In this document: piece by piece, positions 42,868 to 53,083 of the stretch
Numbering within the stretch: position 1 is the first letter of the stretch
Layout: the number at the start of each line of letters is the position of its first letter
Assembly (NCBI RefSeq): GCF_019402645.1
Contig: NZ_VKKS01000001.1
Coordinates: forward strand, 1,965,332 to 2,029,331
Direction: 5' to 3'
Origin: Morganella morganii
Lineage (GTDB): Bacteria > Pseudomonadota > Gammaproteobacteria > Enterobacterales > Enterobacteriaceae
DNA length: 64,000 bases
Notes under the pieces: model-generated
What the model was told of the DNA's origin: nothing
The model's database searches: none
The model's input: only the letters and a program-made list of their open reading frames with translations
Made by a program: the position numbers and the translations under genes

Positions 42868-44649
42868 ATGCCCCGTAATCCCCGTTTTTCTGATGAACTT
42901 AAATATCTGCAACTGCTGGAAGATACCGTTGCACGCCACAAGCCGCATCTGGTTAATTTTCTGGCGGAAAAGAGCACTGACCCGGATGTATTGCGGCTGC
43001 TGGAAGGTTTCGCTTATCTGTCCGCCTCTCTGCGCAGTCAAATTGAACGTCAGTTCCCGGAGCTGACCAACAGCCTGGTCACTATGTTATGGCCCAGCTA
43101 TGCCCGGCCGTTTCCGTCAATGACGGTAATGCAGTTCACGCCGTCGCCTGCCCTGCTCCTGCCCGTTTCTGTACCGGCGGGAACACTGTTTGAGAGTCAG
43201 CAAATCACGCTGGATGAGAGTGATGCGGAGGAAGATGTTCTGCATCAGATGACCTGCCATTTCACGCAGAGCCGCGATCTTCGGGTTATGCCGTTTACCA
43301 TTTCCTCAGTGACCGCTGACAGGCAGTCCGTGACAATTTCGTTTTCACTGCCGCAGTCAGTCCGGTTATCAGAATCAGGTCTGCCGGAGTTACAGTTTTA
43401 TCTCGGCGGGGATGTTTATACCTCGCATGAACTCTATTTTCTGCTGAATCACGCGGTGTCCGGGGCGACACTGACAACAGAAAAACACACCTGGCAGCCG
43501 GAAAACATTGCCGTGTCACCGGCCGGATTCAGCCGTGAGGATGCCCTGCTGCCCTACCCTAAAAACAGTTATGAAGGGCATCGCCTGTTACAGGAATACT
43601 TCAGTTTTCCGTGCGCTTTTCTGTTTCTGAATATTGAGGGACTCGATGATATTCCGGCCGTGATGTCCGGCGATCGCTTTTCCCTGACCATTCACTTTTC
43701 CCGCCCGCTGCCGCCGGCGGCGGATATTAGCAATGACAGCATCCGGATTAACTGTGTTCCGGCGGCGAACCTGTTTCCGATGGAAAGTGAAGCCATTGAA
43801 CTGGACGGCAGAAACAGTGAGTACCCGCTGAGTCCGGGCTTTGCCCATCCCGGCAGTTACGACGTTTTTTCTGTCACCAGTGTGGACGGACTGCGCCGCT
43901 GCGGCAGTTCGCCGGTAAAAATGACACATTACACACAGTTTGAAAGTTTTCATCATCAGGATCCGGTCAATAAAGGTGATGAAGAGCAGTATTACCGGCT
44001 GCGCACACTGCCGTCACCGGATGACGGCGGATTCCGCCACCGGATTTCCTTCGTCCGCAGTAATGAACCGGCACTGACCGGCTGTGATGAAACAATTTCC
44101 GTTTCCCTGCTCTGCACCAACCGGGATGTGGCCGGTTATCTGCGGACCGGCTCCGTTACCCGCTGTCCTGTGCCGCTGCCGGATATTGCAGCGGTCAGCA
44201 ATATCATGAAACCAACGCAAACGCTGCTGCCGTTGCTGGATCATTCCCTGCACTGGTCGGTGCTGACCAATCTGTCACTGAATTATCAGTCACTGTTAAG
44301 TCTGGACGCACTGAGGGAATTGTTGCAACTTTATGATCTGACGTCTGTTTTCCATCAGCAAACCGCCCGTCAGGCGCAAAAGTGCCTTGATGCTCTGGTG
44401 AGTATGACCACACAGCCTGTCGAATATCTGTACCGGGGATTACCGGTGCGCGGGCTGAAATCCACCTTATCTGTTTATCAGAGTGCGTTCTCATCCGAGG
44501 GTGGACTCTATTTGTTCTGTTCCGTTATTGCTCATTTTTTCAGGCTCTATACCAGTGTGAATACGTTTCATGAGCTGGAAGTGATCAATATGGATAACCG
44601 GGAAGTGTATTTATGGCCGGCGAAAATCAATCACACCGTTCTGCGCTGA
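42868..44649 (+). CDS. tssF: TssF, baseplate wedge protein
   Basis: 593 residues, family length. The N terminus is diagnostic (ELKYLQLLEDTVARHKPHLV, EGFAYLSASLRSQIERQFPE, LTNSLVTMLWPSYARPFPSM). The C-terminal part holds YLYRGLPVRGLK and VIAHFFRLYTSVNTFHELEV. Two copies with one TssG form the wedge that anchors on TssK. Its 3' end overlaps tssG by 37 nt. A second TssF-like gene lies at 60613-62346. Confidence 0.95.
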   Translation: MPRNPRFSDELKYLQLLEDTVARHKPHLVNFLAEKSTDPDVLRLLEGFAYLSASLRSQIERQFPELTNSLVTMLWPSYARPFPSMTVMQFTPSPALLLPVSVPAGTLFESQQITLDESDAEEDVLHQMTCHFTQSRDLRVMPFTISSVTADRQSVTISFSLPQSVRLSESGLPELQFYLGGDVYTSHELYFLLNHAVSGATLTTEKHTWQPENIAVSPAGFSREDALLPYPKNSYEGHRLLQEYFSFPCAFLFLNIEGLDDIPAVMSGDRFSLTIHFSRPLPPAADISNDSIRINCVPAANLFPMESEAIELDGRNSEYPLSPGFAHPGSYDVFSVTSVDGLRRCGSSPVKMTHYTQFESFHHQDPVNKGDEEQYYRLRTLPSPDDGGFRHRISFVRSNEPALTGCDETISVSLLCTNRDVAGYLRTGSVTRCPVPLPDIAAVSNIMKPTQTLLPLLDHSLHWSVLTNLSLNYQSLLSLDALRELLQLYDLTSVFHQQTARQAQKCLDALVSMTTQPVEYLYRGLPVRGLKSTLSVYQSAFSSEGGLYLFCSVIAHFFRLYTSVNTFHELEVINMDNREVYLWPAKINHTVLR

Positions 44650-45638
44650 CATCCCCCGTCAGCGACGGCACCGCCGTCCTGACGGAGTATGACTTTTATC
44701 AGCTGGCAGAGTTACTGATCAAATCTGTGACAGCGGCCGGAAAGTCCGCACAGGAGAGTATCCGTTTCTCGGCAAGTGCCGGAATCGCCTTTCCGACACG
44801 GGATGTGACCGGGGTAACCCGCCGTGAGGACGGCACTTATGACGTCAAAGTGACGTTTTTGGGCCTGCACGGCAGTCAGTCCCCGCTGCCGGGATATTAC
44901 CTCGACAGTCTGGCGTGGGAAGAAGCCCAGCAGACCGAAAGCGTTACAGATTTTCTCAATCTGTTTAATCACCGTTTTGTCGTGCTGTTGCACAGGATCT
45001 GGCGGAAATACCGCTATTACATATCGTTTGAGCCGGACGGGCGCGACCCGTTTTCACGCTATATGTTCACGCTGCTCGGACTGGGCAGCGAAAATAACCG
45101 CAGCCGGATCCGGATCAATCACAACAAAATGCTGGCCTATGCCGGATTACTGGCCAGCCCGGGACGCTCACCGGATGTGGTGTGCAGCCTGATTTCCCAC
45201 TGTTTTGATCTGGACAATGTGAACCTGTCCGGCTGGGAAAGCCGCCGTGTACCGATTGCGGACGATCAACAGAACCGGCTGGGGGAAATCCTGTGCAGCG
45301 CAAGCCGCACCGCGCAACCTCGCTCCCTGCTGGGTGAGAATTTCAGCCTGGGTGCACGCATTGAAGACTGTAACGGCAAATGCACAATCGAACTCAGTGA
45401 GCTGTCACTGACCCGTTACATGCGTTTTTTACCGAACGGCCCGGATTATCTGCCGCTGGTGGCTTTTGTGTCTTACATCATGCACGAGCAACTGGCCTGG
45501 GATTTACGGCTGCGGATGGCGGAAAAACAGGTCGGCGGGATGGTTCTCGGCGAAACAGATAACAACCAACTGGGCTGGCGGAGTTTCCTCGGGCAACCGG
45601 AGCTGAAGCCTTTTGTGACGATTTCAGTATTGGAATAA
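44613..45638 (+). CDS. tssG: TssG, baseplate wedge protein
   Basis: 341 residues. The family motifs are present: IRFSASAGIAFPTRDVTGV near 48, VTFLGLHGSQSPLPGYYLDS near 82, ESVTDFLNLFNHRFVVLLHR near 110, and the C-terminal TDNNQLGWRSFLG. It forms the core of the baseplate wedge with TssF. The start lies 37 nt inside tssF. Confidence 0.95.
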   Translation: MAGENQSHRSALTSPVSDGTAVLTEYDFYQLAELLIKSVTAAGKSAQESIRFSASAGIAFPTRDVTGVTRREDGTYDVKVTFLGLHGSQSPLPGYYLDSLAWEEAQQTESVTDFLNLFNHRFVVLLHRIWRKYRYYISFEPDGRDPFSRYMFTLLGLGSENNRSRIRINHNKMLAYAGLLASPGRSPDVVCSLISHCFDLDNVNLSGWESRRVPIADDQQNRLGEILCSASRTAQPRSLLGENFSLGARIEDCNGKCTIELSELSLTRYMRFLPNGPDYLPLVAFVSYIMHEQLAWDLRLRMAEKQVGGMVLGETDNNQLGWRSFLGQPELKPFVTISVLE

Positions 45639-45642
45639 CATA

Positions 45643-46911
45643 ATGGATAAACCACAACTTAATTTTCATTTAGTGAACAGTAACCGGCTGGAAAGCGGCC
45701 GGGCTGCTGCTGCTCAGTTTTCCTCACAGGGCGGCACCATCGGCAGTAACGCCGACTGCACCTGGTCACTCCAGGACAGCCTCAGCAAAGTCGCCGGGAT
45801 CCAGTGCCGTATTGTCTGGCAGGATCAGTCATTCTGCCTGAAAACCCTGACCGAACCGGTCCGCCTCAATCAGACCGCGATCCCCCGCCACGCCGGTGCT
45901 GTCCGCCTGTCACAGGGGGATATCATTGAGATCGGGGAACTGCAGTTTAAAACCCATCTTGCCATGACCAATGAATCTTACCGCGACCCGATGGCCGTGG
46001 CACCACAGGATATTGTGTCCGCAGGCAGTAATCCTCTGGATAACCTGATGGATACCCGCACCACACCGGACATCCCCCCGCTTCAGGGGGATGACACGGC
46101 ACCAACTGTCCGTGGCTCACACACCCGTGACCCGTTACAGGCACTGGAAAATGAAAGCCTGACCACCGGTGGTTCACAAACAGAAAATCGCATTCCCGGC
46201 CTGCTGGCCGATCGCCACCCGACCTCGTCTGCCGCCATGCCGCTCTCCGATAACAGAGGGAACACCATCGTGCAGGAATATATGGATCTGCCGAAGCTGT
46301 CCGCCACCGATCGCACGGATGAACTGCTGCCGGTCACTGATGCGGATCATATTGCGGTAAACCCGCTGATGCACGGGCTGGAAGCCCATCTGCCGATGCA
46401 CAACTCCCGCCAGGCCAATGATTTTCTGACCGAAGTCGGCCGGACACTCAAAGCTGCCATTGAAGGCCTTCTCGCATTACAGAAAACCCAGGATAACCTG
46501 CGCGACAAACAATTGCGCCCGATTGAGGATAACCCTCTGCGTCTGAATGTGGATTATCAGGAAGTCCTGCATCTGCTGTTCGGTGATGAGCGCAGCCCGG
46601 TGCATCTGTCACCGACCGCCGCCGTCAGCGAAAGCCTGACCAATATGCAGCTCCATTACCAGGCCAACCTGGAAGCGATTTCCGTGGCGCTGGATACCAT
46701 GCTCGATGCTTTCTCTCCGGAGCGGCTGCTGGCACGTTTCGCGCTGTATCAGCGGGCCGGGGAGGAGTGCAGTTCAGATCCGGCCTGGGCGTGGCAGATG
46801 TATGTCAGCTATTACCGCGAGCTGAAATCCTGCCGCCAGCAGGGGTTTGAAAAACTCTTTTATGAAGTTTACACCCATGCCTATGACCGGGCATTACGTA
46901 AAGGCTTATAA
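45643..46911 (+). CDS. tagH: TagH, FHA-domain T6SS protein
   Basis: 422 residues. Residues about 20-100 form a fork-head-associated domain (GGTIGSNADCTWSLQDSLSK, VAGIQCRIVW), which binds phosphothreonine. A variable linker of about 150 residues follows, and the T6SS FHA C-terminal domain covers about 255-422 (FLTEVGRTLKAAIEGLLALQ, NPLRLNVDYQEVLHLLFGDE, FYEVYTHAYDRAL). In other species it is phosphorylated by PpkA to trigger assembly; no ppkA or pppA is present here, so control must differ or act from elsewhere. Confidence 0.93.
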   Translation: MDKPQLNFHLVNSNRLESGRAAAAQFSSQGGTIGSNADCTWSLQDSLSKVAGIQCRIVWQDQSFCLKTLTEPVRLNQTAIPRHAGAVRLSQGDIIEIGELQFKTHLAMTNESYRDPMAVAPQDIVSAGSNPLDNLMDTRTTPDIPPLQGDDTAPTVRGSHTRDPLQALENESLTTGGSQTENRIPGLLADRHPTSSAAMPLSDNRGNTIVQEYMDLPKLSATDRTDELLPVTDADHIAVNPLMHGLEAHLPMHNSRQANDFLTEVGRTLKAAIEGLLALQKTQDNLRDKQLRPIEDNPLRLNVDYQEVLHLLFGDERSPVHLSPTAAVSESLTNMQLHYQANLEAISVALDTMLDAFSPERLLARFALYQRAGEECSSDPAWAWQMYVSYYRELKSCRQQGFEKLFYEVYTHAYDRALRKGL

Positions 46912-46923
46912 GGGACATCCATC

Positions 46924-47463
46924 ATGAGTGTGAAACTGCGATACGGATTGTTGCTGCTGGTACTGGTGTTAAGCGGATGCAGTAAGTCCTGGGAAGCGAC
47001 CAAAAAAGTCGGCAAGGTGCTGTGGGATCCGGATATTCCGGTAGGCAAAGCGAACCAGCAGCCATCTGAAATTGCGATCACACTCCTGGCCGAGCCGGAT
47101 ATGAACCCGAATCCGGACGGAGAGCCGTCTCCTGTGGAGATGCAGCTTGTGTATCTCAGCGAGGACTCCCGCTTTGAATCGATGGATTTCGACCAGCTGG
47201 ATGAAAAACCGCTGCCGGATGTGCTCGGTAAAAACTATATCGGCCATCAGGATTACACACTGACACCGGATCAGTACAAACCGCTGGCGTTACTGCGGAC
47301 CTCCGGCGAGAACCGCTATCTGGGTGTGATTGTCCGTTACTCGGATCCTAACGTCACTGAATGGAAGAAAATCATCAAGTTAAGCGGGATCGGACGGCAA
47401 TATTACGTCCTGGTTCATGTCCGGGCAAATGAAGTGGAATTGCGCAAAGAGGAAGAAGAATAA
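46924..47463 (+). CDS. tssJ: TssJ, outer membrane lipoprotein
   Basis: 179 residues with a textbook lipobox (LSGC, Cys19) and Ser at +2, so it is sorted to the outer membrane. The mature domain is a transthyretin-like beta sandwich (SEIAITLLAEPDMNPNPDGE, then PVEMQLVYLSEDSRFE) that binds the periplasmic end of TssM. It is part of the TssJLM membrane complex. tssK starts 2 nt after its stop. Confidence 0.95.
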   Translation: MSVKLRYGLLLLVLVLSGCSKSWEATKKVGKVLWDPDIPVGKANQQPSEIAITLLAEPDMNPNPDGEPSPVEMQLVYLSEDSRFESMDFDQLDEKPLPDVLGKNYIGHQDYTLTPDQYKPLALLRTSGENRYLGVIVRYSDPNVTEWKKIIKLSGIGRQYYVLVHVRANEVELRKEEEE

Positions 47464-47464
47464 T

Positions 47465-48817
47465 ATGTCGATGAAAAACCGGGTTATCTGGCGCGAAGGT
47501 CTGTTTATCAAGCCCCAGCATTTTCAGCAGCAGCAGCGCCACCAGGATTATGTGACAGAGAGCCTGCTCTCTGCGTTCTTCGGTCACTATGCCGGATTTA
47601 CCTCTCTGGTGATCAACGAAGATATTCTGCGGCTGGGCCGGGTCGGTATATCAGAGGCGACCGGGGTCATGCCGGACGGCACCCTGTTCTCTATGCCGTC
47701 ACAGGATGAACTGCCGCCGCCGATTGATATCACGCCGCTCAATGATACCGGCAATAACATTATTTATCTTGCTCTGCCGCTGCACAGTGCCACGGTCAAT
47801 GAAATCGCGGCCGGGCATAACAATCACCTGACGGCACGCTATAAAGAGTTCCGTCTGGATGTCCGTGATCTGCACACCGAAAGCGGTGATGTTAGTATGC
47901 TGAATGTGGCGAGACTCAGCCCGGTGCTGAAACAGGGTGCAGCAGAGCTGAATGCTTATGTCTCCGTGCCTGTCTGCCGCATCAGTGAACAAACGGCAGA
48001 CGGCGGCCTGATCCTTGACGATACCTTTATTCCGTCCTGCCTGAATATCCGCCTGTCGCCGTCACTGACCGGCTTTCTCGATGAACTGAGCGGCACACTG
48101 GCTGAACGCGCCCGCCAGCTGGCCGGACGGATCGGCTCACCGGGGCAGCAGGGTATTGCCGATGTGGCGGAATTTATGATGTTACAGCTTCTCAACCGCG
48201 CATCCCCGCGTTTTGCTCACTTTGCCGCTCAGGATGTGCTGCATCCGGAGCCGTTATTCTGTGAACTGCGCTCATTATGCGGCGAACTGCATACCTTTAC
48301 CGATCAATCACGGCTGGCCGGACAATTGCCGAAATATAACCACCAGGCTCTGACTGAATGCTATCCGCCGCTGATGCGGGCACTGCGTCTGGCACTGAGT
48401 GTGGTACTGACACCGCGCGCCATTGCGATTCATCTTCAGGAGCAGGAGCACGGCATCCGCGTGGCGACCATCCAGGATCAGCAGCTGTTGCAGCAGGCCG
48501 AGTTTATCGTGGCGATCCGCGCCCAGATGCCGCAGGAACAGTTGCGCCGCCAGTTCACCCAGCAGACCAAAGTCACCTCCATCAGCCGCATCCGCGACCT
48601 GGTCAGTGTCCAGCTGCCGGGCGTACCGCTGATTGCCCTGTCTGCCGCACCGCGTCAGCTGCCGTATCACGCGGGTTACACCTATTTCCGGCTGGATCGC
48701 CAGGGCACAGCCTGGCAGGAAATTCAGCAGAGCGGCTCTGTCGCCTTCCACGTTGCCGGCAACTTCCCTGAGCTGGATATTCAGTTCTGGGCCATCCGTA
48801 ACGGGGGGGATTTATGA
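47465..48817 (+). CDS. tssK: TssK, baseplate to membrane-complex connector
   Basis: 450 residues. The start is set at ATG 47465 (MSMKNRVIWREGLFIKPQHF), the universal TssK opening; a longer frame begins inside tssJ. Other family segments are RYKEFRLDVRDLHTESGDVS near 123 and the C-terminal VAFHVAGNFPELDIQFWAIR. Trimers link the TssFG wedges to TssL and TssM. The stop overlaps the tssL start (ATGA). Confidence 0.96.
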   Translation: MSMKNRVIWREGLFIKPQHFQQQQRHQDYVTESLLSAFFGHYAGFTSLVINEDILRLGRVGISEATGVMPDGTLFSMPSQDELPPPIDITPLNDTGNNIIYLALPLHSATVNEIAAGHNNHLTARYKEFRLDVRDLHTESGDVSMLNVARLSPVLKQGAAELNAYVSVPVCRISEQTADGGLILDDTFIPSCLNIRLSPSLTGFLDELSGTLAERARQLAGRIGSPGQQGIADVAEFMMLQLLNRASPRFAHFAAQDVLHPEPLFCELRSLCGELHTFTDQSRLAGQLPKYNHQALTECYPPLMRALRLALSVVLTPRAIAIHLQEQEHGIRVATIQDQQLLQQAEFIVAIRAQMPQEQLRRQFTQQTKVTSISRIRDLVSVQLPGVPLIALSAAPRQLPYHAGYTYFRLDRQGTAWQEIQQSGSVAFHVAGNFPELDIQFWAIRNGGDL

Positions 48818-49608
48818 CCAATGATTTACTGACCGGCGGCCTGCACGATGATGTGTCTGATGACGCTCAGTATCTGCATCAGCGGATACACAAGCAGTAC
48901 CGGATCCCGCTGCGCGGGGAAAATATCAATCCGATGATTGATGCGGCCACTCCTCTGCTCGGCATGGTCATGCGGATGCATACCCTGTCCGGCTCGCCGC
49001 TGCCGGACAAGCTCTACCAGCAGGTGGTGACGGATATCCAGGCTATCGAGCAGCAGCTGCAGTCACAGGGCTATGAGCCGGGTGCGATTGTCTCCTTTCG
49101 CTATGTGCTCTGTACCTTTATTGATGAAACCGCCCTGGGCCTCGGTTGGAACACGGATAACGGCTGGGTGAAAAAATCCCTGCTGGTGCATTTCCATAAT
49201 GAATCCTGGGGCGGGGAGAAAGTGTTCATTCTTACTGAACGCCTGCTCGGTGAGCCGAAGCGCTATCTGGATCTGATTGAGTTTATCTGGCTGTGTCTGT
49301 GCCTCGGTTACCGGGGCCGCTATAAAGTGACGCAGGGCCATAACGATGAATTTAACCGTCTGCTGCGCCGCCTGCAAAAACAGATCCGCCAGCTGCGCCC
49401 CGAACAGGGTGTTGTTGTGCTGTATGAAGATACCGCCTCTGACCCGCACCGTTACCGGCTGGGAAAACGCCTGCGCCTCAAATATATCTTTATCGCCGGG
49501 ATATTACTGGCCGCCGGTATTTACGGCCTGTATCTGTCGCAGCTGAATAATCAGACACAACATATTTTGGAACAACTCACTCCGCTACTGAGTCAGGGTA
49601 CACACTGA
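48814..49608 (+). CDS. tssL: TssL (DotU), inner membrane protein
   Basis: 264 residues: a cytoplasmic helical DotU domain (NPMIDAATPLLGMVMRMHTL near 40, VSFRYVLCTFIDETALGLGW near 90, GWGGEKVFILTERLLGEPKR) and one C-terminal transmembrane helix near 227-247 (YIFIAGILLAAGIYGLYLSQ). There is no OmpA-like peptidoglycan-binding extension, so anchoring must come from another protein. The last base of its stop is the first base of the clpV start. Confidence 0.95.
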   Translation: MTNDLLTGGLHDDVSDDAQYLHQRIHKQYRIPLRGENINPMIDAATPLLGMVMRMHTLSGSPLPDKLYQQVVTDIQAIEQQLQSQGYEPGAIVSFRYVLCTFIDETALGLGWNTDNGWVKKSLLVHFHNESWGGEKVFILTERLLGEPKRYLDLIEFIWLCLCLGYRGRYKVTQGHNDEFNRLLRRLQKQIRQLRPEQGVVVLYEDTASDPHRYRLGKRLRLKYIFIAGILLAAGIYGLYLSQLNNQTQHILEQLTPLLSQGTH

Positions 49609-52286
49609 TGATAAATGTCGATCTCTCAACGCTTGTTAACCGCCTCGATCCTGTTGCAAAACATGCACTGGAAAATGCCGCCGCCCGCAGTGTCAGCGGG
49701 CAGCAGCCGGAAATTACCACTGCACTGTTTTTAAGCAGTCTGCTGGAAACCCCGTTAACCGATGTGCGGGTGATCTGCCAGCGTGCCGGTATTGATCACA
49801 GTGAACTGGCGGGCATGACCGCAGAACTGATCCCACTGCATCAGGCACTGACCCAGGGCTATCCGGGGTTTTCCCCGCTGCTGACTGAGCTGCTGAAAGA
49901 CAGCTGGCTGGTCGCCTCCGCCGAATATCACCACACCACCCTGCGCTCCGGTATTGTGCTTCTGGTTCTGCTGCAGATGCCGCAGCGCTATCTGCCGCAG
50001 CAGGCCTGCACCCTGCTCAGCAACATCAACCGCGAGCAGTTAAAACAGCAGTTTGATGAGTGGACGGCCGGTTCAGCGGAAAGCCAGTCCGGTGATTTCA
50101 GCAGCCAGCCTGCGGGAGGCAATACCCCGGCGTCAGACAGCCTGCTCGCGCGTTTCACACAGAATATGTCAGAGCTGGCGCGGCAGGATAAGCTGGATCC
50201 GGTTCTGTGCCGTAATAACGAAATTGACCTGATGATCGACATCCTCTGCCGCCGCCGCAAAAATAACCCGGTGGTTGTCGGTGAGCCAGGTGTCGGTAAA
50301 AGTGCACTGATTGAAGGTCTTACGCTGCGTATTGAAGCCGGTGATGTACCGGAGAAACTGCGCGGCTGTCAGCTGCATGTGCTGGATCCGGGTGCAATTC
50401 AGGCCGGTGCCGCCGTCAAAGGTGAGTTTGAAAAACGGTTCAAAGGGCTGATTCAGGAGATTATCAGCTCCGCCACTCCGATCATTCTGTTTATTGATGA
50501 GGCGCACACCCTTATCGGTGCCGGTAACCAGCAGGGCGGCACGGATGTCGCCAACCTCCTCAAGCCTGTTCTGGCGCGGGGCGAACTCTGCACTATCGCG
50601 GCAACCACCTGGAGTGAATACAAAAAATATTTTGAGAAAGACGCGGCACTGGCGCGGCGCTTCCAATTGGTTCAGGTCAAAGAACCTACAGCAGCAGAAG
50701 CAGTGGTTATCATGCGCGGCCTGCGGACGGCCTATGAATCCGCCCATCAGGTCTTTATTGATGATGATGCACTGCGCGCCTCGGCAGAGCTGAGTGACCG
50801 CTATCTGTCCGGCCGTCAGTTACCGGATAAAGCCATTGATGTGCTGGATACCGCCTGTGCACGGACCGCGATTAATCTGACCTCGCCGCCGAAACAGATT
50901 TCCTCCCTGAAAACACAGTTACACCAGATTGGTATGGAATGTGATGTGCTGGAGCGCGAAGCCCTGCTCGGGCTGGTGGATCACACTGACCGCCTGGCCG
51001 CACTGCATCAGCAGTCTGCACAATTACAGCAGTCACTGGACCAGTTACAGACTGACTGGCAGGCTCAACAGATATTAGTCCGCGATATCATTAGATTACG
51101 GGAAAAATTGCTGGACAAAGCAGCACCATCTGACAAACCGGCGCCGGAAGAACACGCAGAGACAAACGACACACCGACAGAGACAGGCGAAGCCGCAGAG
51201 CCGGCAACCACAGAGAGTATCCGTGAACAGTTACAGGCCCTGAACGCAGAACTGGAAACCCGTCAGAAACTCTCCTCCCTGGTATCCCCGCATGTCGGCA
51301 AAAAACAGATTGCCGAAGTAATCGCAGAATGGACCGGTGTTCCGCTCAACCGCCTGTCACAGGATGCTCTCGCTGTGGTCACCGAATTACCGGCTTACCT
51401 TGAGGAGTCCATCAAAGGTCAGGATCCGGCGATTGCTCATCTGCATAAACACCTGCTGACCGCCCGTGCTGATCTGCGGCGTCCGGGCCGGCCGCTGGGG
51501 GCTTTCCTGCTGGTCGGCCCGAGCGGCGTGGGGAAAACCGAAACGGTATTACAGATAGCTCAGCTGATGTTCGGCGGCACGCAATATCTCACCACTATCA
51601 ATATGTCCGAGTTCCAGGAAAAACACACGATTTCCCGTCTGATCGGTTCCCCGCCGGGGTATATCGGCTATGGTGAAGGCGGTGTGCTGACGGAAGCCAT
51701 CCGCCGCAAACCTTACTCCGTTGTGTTGCTGGATGAAGTGGAAAAAGCCCACCCGGATGTGCTGAATCTCTTTTATCAGGCCTTTGACAAAGGGGAAGTG
51801 GCTGACGGCGAAGGCCGTGTGATTGACTGCAAAAACGTTGCTTTTTTCCTGACATCAAACCTGGGCGACAGCACAATTGTCGCTTATGAAAACCGGCCGG
51901 ATGAACTGCTGGATGCACTCTATCCGGAGCTGACTGCCTTCTTCAAACCGGCATTGCTCGCCAGGATGGAAGTGATCCCATTCCTGCCGCTCAGTGACGA
52001 AACGCTGACACGGATTATCCGCTTCAAACTCAGCCAGCTGGAAGCGCGCCTGGTACAGCGTTTCGGTGCACAGGTCACTATCAGTGATTCCGTTTATAAA
52101 GCCATTATTCAGCGCGCCAACCGGGCTGAAAACGGTGCCCGTATTCTGGAATCGGTGATTGACGGTCACTTACTGCCGCCGCTTTCCCTGCTGCTGCTCA
52201 AACACACGGCAGCCGGCAAAACCATCTGCCATATCACGCTGTCGGCAACTGATGAGGAATTCACGGCTGAGGTGGATACAGAATAA
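49608..52286 (+). CDS. tssH: TssH (ClpV), sheath-recycling AAA+ ATPase
   Basis: 892 residues, family length. The N-terminal ClpN domain (about 1-160) binds the TssC helix. Two AAA+ modules follow, with Walker A GEPGVGKSA near 225 and GPSGVGKTE near 636, Walker B LFIDEAHT and VVLLDEVEKAHPD, and the middle coiled coil near 430-560. The hexamer threads TssC and takes apart contracted sheaths. The linker near 505-540 is unusually rich in Glu, Thr and Pro. It overlaps tssL by one base. Confidence 0.97.
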   Translation: MINVDLSTLVNRLDPVAKHALENAAARSVSGQQPEITTALFLSSLLETPLTDVRVICQRAGIDHSELAGMTAELIPLHQALTQGYPGFSPLLTELLKDSWLVASAEYHHTTLRSGIVLLVLLQMPQRYLPQQACTLLSNINREQLKQQFDEWTAGSAESQSGDFSSQPAGGNTPASDSLLARFTQNMSELARQDKLDPVLCRNNEIDLMIDILCRRRKNNPVVVGEPGVGKSALIEGLTLRIEAGDVPEKLRGCQLHVLDPGAIQAGAAVKGEFEKRFKGLIQEIISSATPIILFIDEAHTLIGAGNQQGGTDVANLLKPVLARGELCTIAATTWSEYKKYFEKDAALARRFQLVQVKEPTAAEAVVIMRGLRTAYESAHQVFIDDDALRASAELSDRYLSGRQLPDKAIDVLDTACARTAINLTSPPKQISSLKTQLHQIGMECDVLEREALLGLVDHTDRLAALHQQSAQLQQSLDQLQTDWQAQQILVRDIIRLREKLLDKAAPSDKPAPEEHAETNDTPTETGEAAEPATTESIREQLQALNAELETRQKLSSLVSPHVGKKQIAEVIAEWTGVPLNRLSQDALAVVTELPAYLEESIKGQDPAIAHLHKHLLTARADLRRPGRPLGAFLLVGPSGVGKTETVLQIAQLMFGGTQYLTTINMSEFQEKHTISRLIGSPPGYIGYGEGGVLTEAIRRKPYSVVLLDEVEKAHPDVLNLFYQAFDKGEVADGEGRVIDCKNVAFFLTSNLGDSTIVAYENRPDELLDALYPELTAFFKPALLARMEVIPFLPLSDETLTRIIRFKLSQLEARLVQRFGAQVTISDSVYKAIIQRANRAENGARILESVIDGHLLPPLSLLLLKHTAAGKTICHITLSATDEEFTAEVDTE

Positions 52287-53083
52287 TGAAGAACCGACTG
52301 AAAAATGCGCTGTCACTGATGGACTGCCAGACCACCGAATCTCTGATATCGCAGTTTCTGCCGTACTGTTTTTCCCGCAGCGCCCTGAGCGCACTCGCTG
52401 TAATAGTGCTCAGCCCGCGGGATAACCGGCTGCTCAGTTACTCTGTCGATTATGCACAACCACAGGTCACCACCGGCCTGCTGGATACGGACGCTTCTGA
52501 TATCCGCCAGCCGCTGGTACAGGTGACATTTAACCGGACACCGCTCTGCTGGACAAACCTGTCACAGGGCAGCCATCTCGAGGAAAGCAGTCTGAAAACG
52601 TTTATCCGCGGGCTGCCGGCGAATACCGGTATCCACGGGTTTCCGTTCTGCGACCACGAGGGCAAACCTGCCGGAGCCATCTGCCGCCTCGGCACCGGGC
52701 TTATCCGCAAAGAACACGAACGGGGAATGACGGCAATCTATTACCGGATTTTTTGTCATCACTTCTGCACGCTGACCGGCCGGATGCAAATCCGGACACA
52801 AAATCAGCAACTGCGCGGATTGCTTCAGATGGCTCAGGAAAAGGAACGCCGGCTGGAAGCGATGATGACACAAACCATGGTGACACCGGCACCGTTGCAG
52901 TCATCCGATCCTGACCTGTCGGGGATCAGGGATCTGACCGCAGCCCTTGACCGGTATGAATCCGACATACTGAGCTACCGGATGCAGGCGGATAACCACG
53001 ACCTGAATGAAGTCGCCGTAAAACTGAATATGTCCAAACGTGCGCTTGTGTACAAATTAAAAAAATACGGATACATGTCATGA
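52286..53083 (+). CDS. VasH-like regulator lacking the sigma-54 AAA+ domain
   Basis: 265 residues. The N-terminal part resembles the GAF-like sensor of VasH (SQFLPYCFSRSALSALAVIV, NTGIHGFPFCDHEGKPAGAI). The C terminus is a Fis-type HTH (YESDILSYRMQADNHDLNEV, AVKLNMSKRALVYKLKKYGY). Between them there are only about 70 residues, with no Walker motifs or GAFTGA loop. VasH normally activates sigma-54 promoters of T6SS genes; this form can at most bind DNA and sense a signal. It sits where vasH is in the Vibrio-type cluster, with 1-nt and 4-nt overlaps, so it is kept under selection in the operon. Confidence 0.8.
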   Translation: MKNRLKNALSLMDCQTTESLISQFLPYCFSRSALSALAVIVLSPRDNRLLSYSVDYAQPQVTTGLLDTDASDIRQPLVQVTFNRTPLCWTNLSQGSHLEESSLKTFIRGLPANTGIHGFPFCDHEGKPAGAICRLGTGLIRKEHERGMTAIYYRIFCHHFCTLTGRMQIRTQNQQLRGLLQMAQEKERRLEAMMTQTMVTPAPLQSSDPDLSGIRDLTAALDRYESDILSYRMQADNHDLNEVAVKLNMSKRALVYKLKKYGYMS

